Origin: Scolanthus callimorphus
Taxonomy: Eukaryota > Cnidaria > Anthozoa > Actiniaria > Edwardsiidae
Direction: 5' to 3'
Length of the DNA: 64,000 nt
Assembly: GCA_033964015.1 (NCBI GenBank)
Contig: CM066916.1
Coordinates: 27,111,404-27,175,403, forward strand
Under the pieces are notes generated by a model, which had not been told where the DNA came from, made no database searches, and saw nothing but the letters and a program-made list of their open reading frames with translations. The position numbers were made by a program, and so were the translations under genes. Positions 57,833 to 64,000 of this stretch are shown in pieces (positions within the stretch are counted from its first letter, which is position 1; every line of letters starts with the position of its first letter).

Positions 57833-58854
57833 GTAAGCACTCGACAACATGACGCTTGTTTATTTAAGTATGCAAGTAGATTTATAGAAGAATGTTTTTT
57901 TTAGAGCTTGATTCTTATTCAGATGGGGGAAAACAAGGGCGTTTGGCTATGACAAACGTCGCACTTCAGTCGCACTTCTTCTGTTGAACTATTCTTTTAC
58001 AAACAAAGGATACCGCTTGAAAACTTTCGATTGCTTTTGACTGGAACGGCGCTACTCTGACACGACGTTTTTCCGTAGGCCTAACTGATCATCGCAGTTA
58101 GAGCAGTTTTCGCATGACTGTCGTGAAACCAATTCCAAAGTAATTTACTGATCCCGCATTCATTGTCATACCCCTAGTTACTGTTGCTATGTCGGCAAGC
58201 CAAATGTTATCTTTGGCATAGAGCATGGAAAAGACAACGATTTCAAGGAGGTGTTAGAAGTTGCTGCATGCAATTTGGATTTTATATTTTTATCTTGAAA
58301 AGCTGAATAATTATTGAAAAATCTTCGATATTCAAGTTTGTTGCTCGGACATTTTGAATTCCGTAGGGAGAACTTCCTATTGTTTGCTATGAGTGGGCGG
58401 TGCTATCGTCAAAATAGGGATCGGTCTATTACACCAATTCTTGGGTTTCATATGACGTCACATCCGCTTTTTAGAGCCTCATTAAAATTCAGCTGGAGGT
58501 TAAATGTACCTTCAGTGCTTTTTTTTTTTAGATTGAAAACTGTGAAAATGCTATCTCCTCACATGTTTCTGATTCTACAAGTTTGGTAAACAGATAAACA
58601 GATGTCTTTAGATTGCCCAAAACAGACAGCAAGGAATAATATATAGATTTAGGCACTGCCTAAAAGTGGAGCTCTCACTTATTCACTTAAGGAATAAAAG
58701 ATGGTAGTAGTTAATTGTAGTATCAAAATACATTTATTATATTTAGACTAATATTATTGCCTTTGTGCCTTTTACAAAACACAAAAAGCATGAAGACAAC
58801 TCAACTAATAAAAATGTAGACACCCGTAGGGTTGTTCACATGAGGTGAGATATC
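57833..58854 (+). other. Presumed first part of the unit 3 intron
   Basis: The first about 150 bp matches the unit 2 intron. After that no exon or repeat is recognised. Confidence 0.4.
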
Positions 58855-59050
58855 AACCTTGTCCCCAGGGTCTTGTGGGTAATTTTCAAGATGGCCGTTG
58901 GTCGAGTAGAAGACCCTGGGGGAGGCTGAGTCACTGACCACTGTTTGAAAACATGGGAATGAGGTTGTCCTTTGTTGTGAAACAGTCATGTGACTCAGCC
59001 TCCCCCAGGGTCTTCTCCCGAGTCAACCACCATTTTGAAAAACGATGGAG
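58855..59050. mobile_element. MITE of the 14.5 kb family, copy 2
   Basis: CAACCTTGTCCCCAGGGTCT on the left; GACTCAGCCTCCCCCAGGGT then CATTTTGAAAAACGATGGAG on the right. The right end is cut where the TAACAGCC repeat begins, so no duplication can be read. Confidence 0.8.
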
Positions 59051-59052
59051 AA

Positions 59053-59500
59053 GACAGACTTAACAGCCTAACAGCCCAAACAGCATCGAGAAAACATTCT
59101 TTACTCCCACCTCCTAAAAGACCTGGGGTACAAATTATGATAAACACCTAACACATTAACACCACTTACAGACCTAACAGCCCTAACAGTCTTAACAGTC
59201 CTAACAGCCCTAACAGTCTTAACAGCCCTAACAGAGGGCTGTTATGTGTTGATCATAATATGTGCCCCGCCTTTTAGGACTGTTTGGTTTGTGAGGGCGT
59301 TAGGTTTGTTGGCTGTTAGGGTTGTCAGCCAGCTGCAGGGCTGGTAGGGCTGTTAGAGCTGTTAGGCTGTAGGTGTTGATCATAATATGTGCCCTGCCTT
59401 TTAGACGTGGGAGTAAGGAATGCTTCCTTCCAGCTGTTTGCCCTAACAGCAGCCCTATGCTGTTTGGGACTGTTAGGCCTTACAGCAGCCCCTAACAAGA
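59053..59500. repeat. Foldback region with TAACAGCCC minisatellite
   Basis: ATTCTTTACTCCCAC, CCTAAAAGACC and ATTATGATAAACACCTAA are inverted at 59362-59425. The space between is filled with CTAACAGCCCTAACAGT units, then the inverse GGGCTGTTAG units. Confidence 0.8.
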
Positions 59501-59639
59501 ATTGCCCTGTCCTATTTCTTGACTCGTATGACCCCTGAGATAGACAGTTTTTATCTGTCCCTACACAAATACCATATCTCTCAGCCCAGAGTTGTCTTGG
59601 TCACAAGTGATTGTTTGATTTCAACACAGAGGGATTGTA

Positions 59640-59785
59640 TAGAGGCAAGTCTGGGGACCAAAATATCCCCTAATCCCCATATCTTGCCTCATTTGGTGCC
59701 TCAGCTGTATCCCTGCAAAATATCCGAAAATATCCCCCTAAAATATTTGGTAATCTTTTCAACCCTAAAAAGTTTGCAGTTTCAA
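59640..59785. repeat. Diverged CCTAAAA-type repeat
   Basis: Words AAATATCCCCTAATCC, AAAATATCCGAAAATATCC and CCCTAAAATATTTGG recall the 13.7 kb family but are poorly conserved. Confidence 0.35.
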
Positions 59786-59982
59786 ATTTTGTAATGACTA
59801 AATTTTCAAATTTTCAAATAAATTTGATTGCTTGATTGGCTTGATTTATTTTATTGCTTGGCACATGTCCCACGGCTTACAGTCAGAATTAGCATGCTCC
59901 CTGCTCTTTCCATACAAATACTGTAATTTTTTTTAGAAATTCCATAGGGTGCGGGTCACTTTTCAATGCCCTTCTGGGCGGG

Positions 59983-60005
59983 GGGGGGGGGGGGGGGGGG
60001 GGGGG
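59983..60005. repeat. Poly-G tract
   Basis: A run of more than 20 G within a G-rich segment. Confidence 0.9.
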
Positions 60006-60768
60006 ACTTTACTTTTTTACTTTTTCCAATACAGCCTACCCCTCTCAATGAGGATTACTGGCTGGGGTCAGCTGGGGGACACAATAACCAGGGGACACAA
60101 TAACTTTCATGATTTATTCAGGACAATATTTATTCCTATGGAAAAACTGCATTATCTGACAGAATAGTAAGTTGAATAATTTCACAAGATAATATTATTG
60201 ATAGATACACCAGAGAAATTAATATGAGACATTTTAAAAGTGGGCCAAAAATCCAGTTACTGAAACACTTAGAATCACTTCCTTGGTTTTGGTCTATTTT
60301 GGAAACTAAATGTATGCCATGAACAACAAAATGAAAAATGGAGAAATATGGGACCGTTCATTTTTTATCAGGGAGGGGGGCTGATGGAAATGAGGGGGGG
60401 GGGGCACCCAAAAAATACGCCCCTAAAAGGGGGGGTCACCAAAAAAATACAAGCACATAATAGGGAGGTAACGAAAGTTTGCATTTTTATAGCGCATGCT
60501 GTAGGCAAGAAACTATACTCACAGTACAACTACAACTCATGTCTATTCAAGGCTTGGTATAAGGAACGTGTGAAGGCTCCTATTTTTTGTGGGGAAGGCT
60601 CCTATTTTTGTTGGGAGGGTCCTATTCTTTTCATAATATTTCATTTTTTGCTCAAATATAGTAGAGCACAACAACATTATTTCAAAATCTGTTCAATTTT
60701 TTACTCTGCGAGTATTTCGCAGCTTGGTACTAAAGCTGACTTCACTCATACTTATAAAAAAAATTAAG

Positions 60769-60958
60769 TTATAGCCTACTAGTAGCGAATAGTGTCGGAT
60801 TTGAAAGCCAGAATGGCTAATTACCAGACAAGAAAACGATTTTGGCTATACAAATTGACCTACTAGTGTGATTTGACTAAAACAATTATTCCTCTCGCCC
60901 TCATGGCCTCTGAGTCAATAGCCCATTCGGCCTTCCGCCTCATGGGCTATTGACTCAG

Positions 60959-60989
<31 letters not shown>

Positions 60990-60990
60990 T
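60769..60990. repeat. Hairpin-cored repeat, copy 2 (inverted)
   Basis: The reverse complement of 49525-49755, from TTATAGCCTACTAGTAGC to GGAATAATTGTTA. It includes a TGAGTCAATAGCCCATTCGG hairpin. Confidence 0.85.
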
Positions 60991-61228
60991 ATGCTCTTTG
61001 AGTTTTTTGACGAGACAAAAAAAGCCCTCCCTGCAATGATAGTCCTGCCGGCAGTCTCTATTTTCGAAAGAAGACTCCTTAGGTAAGCGTGAGTTCAACG
61101 TTTACTTATAAGCATAGAAATTCATCATTTGGGCCGCGCTTCACGCACATGGATAATAATAATTTCGTCATTAATTTGCGGCGCATAGTTGCGCGCATGA
61201 AAAATATAACCTAAAGGCTCAGAGCCCT

Positions 61229-61447
61229 CATTCTCTTACCCAGAGCTCCCCGACTCGTAACCTCGCGGGGAGGCTCTGGTGACAGCCACTGACGCATGCG
61301 CGAGATTTAATACAGAGCCGCTGATGAGAAAGAACTTTTAGCGCATGCTCCAACGCTCAAATGAGCCAATCAGCGAAGGCCCTCAATGGATGTCCCCAGA
61401 GCCTCCCCTGCGAAGTGACGAGCAGGGGAGCTCTGGGTACGAGAATG
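61229..61447. mobile_element. MITE family with CATTCTCGTACCCAGAGCTC ends, copy 3
   Basis: Full length and inverted relative to 23492-23710. The ends are CATTCTCTTACCCAGAGCTC and GAGCTCTGGGTACGAGAATG. Confidence 0.85.
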
Positions 61448-61972
61448 AGGAGCCCTTCACTAGGAGCTTTCATCATACTTAGCGTATTTAATTCCTGTGC
61501 TCCTGACAGGCTTTGTTTACTATACACAAAAAACGGAATGTTCATCTACCCTTTTTTCTGAGGCTTGATGAAATGCGCTTATGAAAATTGGCGCGCTTCG
61601 CGCGCAACGAAGAAATATGTCCACCCTCTTAATGTTCTGTAAAATGTCTTCTACTAGGTCAAATAGGGACCGGAGGGGTGTCACGAAAACGTTTAATAGT
61701 TCTGAGGGGGGATCGTTTCCTTAGCTTTGACAGAAGTAAGAAAAAAGTTTTATCAGCTATTATGAAGAATGAGACTGCATCACTCGGACAACGGAGTCTA
61801 TCTGACAGGGCAAGCATTTATAAGAAGGGGGGGGGGGGGCATCAGAAAAATACTTTGATTTGGGGGGGCCACCTAAAAAATAGGGACATGAAGGGGGGCC
61901 ACCCAAAAAATACAGGGTCCCCCCTCATTTCCACCAGCCCCCCCTCCCTGATAAAAAATGAACGGTCCCTAT

Positions 61973-62407
61973 AATGTCAAAGTTCTCCACCCTGGAGTAC
62001 TACAATGAAACTCTATGTCGACCCAATTCTATAAAAACCTTCAGCTGTATATTGAAACAGGTTGCCATCTAGATTTCATAATGGAAATAACACAAGTCAC
62101 TATACTTGTGTGCAGACCCTTCAAAAGATATTGGACCAGACACTACTCCTGGCCATACGGGTTGTTAAGCAGAAGGCCGCAAAGTCCAAAGTGTTCCAAA
62201 TAACTCCATATTATGGGTGGAGCAATTTTGTAGAGGGTGTGAAATTCATGAAGTTTCAGGTTTACAAGATGTCCAGAAAAGGAGAAATCAAAGCTATAAG
62301 CTATCGCCAACTCGTGGTAATGAAGAGTGAAGAGGGCAGGGGAAGGCTCTCATATTGAATGGGTGGGTTGCTCATTTAAAAAAACTGAAATTTCCCGGAA
62401 AAATCCC
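61973..62407. other. Unassigned stretch
   Basis: Open frames of up to about 98 codons without any recognised domain. Confidence 0.35.
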
Positions 62408-62724
62408 GGGGGGGGGGGGGGGGGACTCCATATTTTTGGGGCGGGGGTGCTCGTCGTACCTTTTAGTGTTTAAAATTAGGCCTCTGGTGCCTTTTAGGGA
62501 TAAAATTTGAAAACTTTCAATTTTTTAAAGATAGGTACCAGTTAGGGGCCCGTTCTAGCAAATCACGCTTGTCTGAATTCTGAATAGTCAGAAGTATTTT
62601 TGCTCTCAAAAAATACAAGAGAAAATTACAAGGGAAAAATCGTCTTGTTGGTACCTTTCGGGGTAAAATCGAAGTTCCCGACGAGCACCCCAGCCCCCAA
62701 AATATGGGACCCCCCCCCCCCCCC
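62408..62724. mobile_element. G/C-tipped MITE of the GGGGTGCTCGTCG family, about 317 bp
   Basis: A G run then ACTCCATATTTTTGGGGCGG and GGGGTGCTCGTCG on the left. CCCGACGAGCACCCCAGCCC, CCAAAATATGGGAC and a C run on the right. It is the cleanest full-length member of the family whose arms also flank channel intron 2. Confidence 0.85.
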
Positions 62725-64000
62725 CATGTTTAAATTTTGAATCCAATAGAGTTAAAAATTAATTATTGCTGAATATTAAAATCGGCCGTTTTCAATCCAC
62801 AGTAAATGTATGAGCTAATTGGAGCTTCTGCCCCCAACTTTTGGTGTTCGTCCAACCGAATTGAATACTGTAAGCTTAGATAAAGGCAGAAAAATCGTAT
62901 CGTTCACAATTATTTCGCCCGTTGAGATTACAAACTTAGTTAATACATGAAACAAAAACATTCACAACTTTTAAAAGCTTATAAAAATCTACTCTGCTAG
63001 CAGGGTAATAAGAATCCCAAAAGGCAATACAAATGAAAACATGGCAAATGTTTTTTAACTGTTTTTTGTAGGCTTAACTTACTTCTAGTCAGCTCTCGCC
63101 ATCCCTCCCGTCCTCGACCCGCGAAACGAAAGCACACCAAAAATCAGATAAATTCAACCAATATCTCCGGAGCCCTCTATTTTTCGTCGGTGTTCTGTCC
63201 GTGCTGTCGAATTAAGTACTGTTTTCCCAGACTGATAGCGAGTTTATGTTTCGGTTCCACAATATTTTCTTTTCTAGTAACAACTTGTTCGCCTTCGCTT
63301 CGAACATGAGACTAAGCTTGTTGTTGTTGAGGTTTCGGCTCACCGGTGTGATTTGGCGTGAATCGCTGCTTAATTACTGTCAGAGTACTCGGCGTCAAGG
63401 CTTCCCTTTCTCTGTTTTAACCTCGGCGTAGAATTTCCGTAGAATTTCACTTATGACTTGTCTTGTTTTACGATGGTAAAATCGACAACAACGTTTCGCT
63501 TGTGCTTGTGGCATCATTTCTCAAACTTCCTTATTCCCCACTCGGTCGCTTTCTTTGTGTTTTTTGCTTGTTCATTTAGCTAACTGATCACGTTCAAGTC
63601 TGAGTTTTGGCTACTGAGAGTGAAATACGGGGTTTCTTCCATTCCATGGCGATAAAGAAACGAGAGAAAGTTAGAAAAACTCGCCGAAAAATTTTTCACC
63701 GAGTGAATTCCCGCCACAAACTCGCACTAAAATGGTATCCGCGTGATCTGATTGGTCTAGCGTGGCAGCAGAGCGCCACCACGGCCAATCAGAATGAGGG
63801 CGGTAAATGTATTTGCGGCCCGCTGTTTGCCATTTGGCCCGCAAAAATAGAGCGTTTTAGAGAGGGCGGTTTACAATTTGTCGCGCGTAGTGATAATAAT
63901 GAGCCATAACCACTACTTAGATTCCAAAAAATATTTTATAACCTTCGGCTTGACAACAGTCTAGCAGTGGCGAGAGTGCGGCAGCTGGCAGATTCTCGGC
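62725..64000. other. Unassigned right end
   Basis: No supported gene. A 100-codon frame at 63607-63909 is rich in Lys/Arg and overlaps a palindromic CTGATTGGTCTAGCGTGGCA stretch. It resembles repeat DNA more than a gene. Confidence 0.35.

Larger units (their letters stand above)
60349..61972. mobile_element. 1.6 kb inverted-repeat element with nested MITEs
   Basis: GGGACCGTTCATTTTTTATC then AGGGAGGGGGGCTG at the left is mirrored by CAGCCCCCCCTCCCTG, ATAAAAAATGAACGGTCCC at the right. Subterminal parts carry ACCCAAAAAATAC words. Two other repeats lie inside: 60769-60990 (hairpin-cored repeat) and 61229-61447 (MITE copy 3). No transposase frame was found. Confidence 0.75.

Noticed and set aside
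63607..63909. 100-codon frame near the right end
   Set aside because: No domain is seen; it overlaps a palindromic repeat-like stretch with CTGATTGG words; composition alone does not support a gene.

Overview
The window reads as nuclear DNA of an animal, most likely an anthozoan cnidarian and probably a stony coral (inference). It is AT-rich and intron-rich, with short exons bounded by GT/AG. It is crowded with short inverted-repeat elements, long G/C homopolymers, Penelope-like and non-LTR retroelement fragments, and tandem C2H2 zinc-finger genes. There are no operons, and most open frames are shadows of repeats.

Host genes are few and all recognised ones lie on the + strand. (1) 482-8300 holds the last five recognisable exons of an unidentified gene; its large intron carries a 4.3 kb inverted-repeat element. 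(2) 12249-19586 holds a five-exon gene that I interpret as a potassium-selective, ionotropic-glutamate-receptor-like channel: signal peptide, ligand-binding-like lobe, TM1, a pore loop with a complete TVGYGD filter, a TM2 that aligns with the iGluR SYTANLAAF signature, and an S2-like lobe. It shows one apparent single-base frameshift in an A run of the last exon. (3) Three zinc-finger gene units share an almost identical 60-nt first exon, at 21146, 38519 and 57773. Unit 1 is intact with 11 fingers, unit 2 is a broken pseudogene, and unit 3 runs off the window.

The rest is mobile DNA. A 5.34 kb LTR element (30039-35378) has two 900-bp LTRs with no difference seen and no coding interior. Long foldback elements with repeat-laden arms lie at 28.1-29.1, 35.4-36.3, 43.9-45.3 and 55.0-56.3 kb. 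A piggyBac-type element flanked by TTAA lies at 19.7-20.8 kb. A 1.4 kb element with hAT-like ends interrupts the 3' flank of zinc-finger unit 2. A tRNA-derived SINE, LINE and Penelope fragments, a decayed SGNH-hydrolase frame and RecQ-like remnants are also present. One LINE copy is fused to an antisense piece of U2 snRNA inside a single pair of target-site duplications.

Several insertions can be ordered: the zinc-finger paralogues supply empty sites for two elements, the SGNH frame supplies one for a foldback, and a host MITE surrounds the U2-LINE insertion. All calls come from reading the sequence by eye; no alignment or database search was run.
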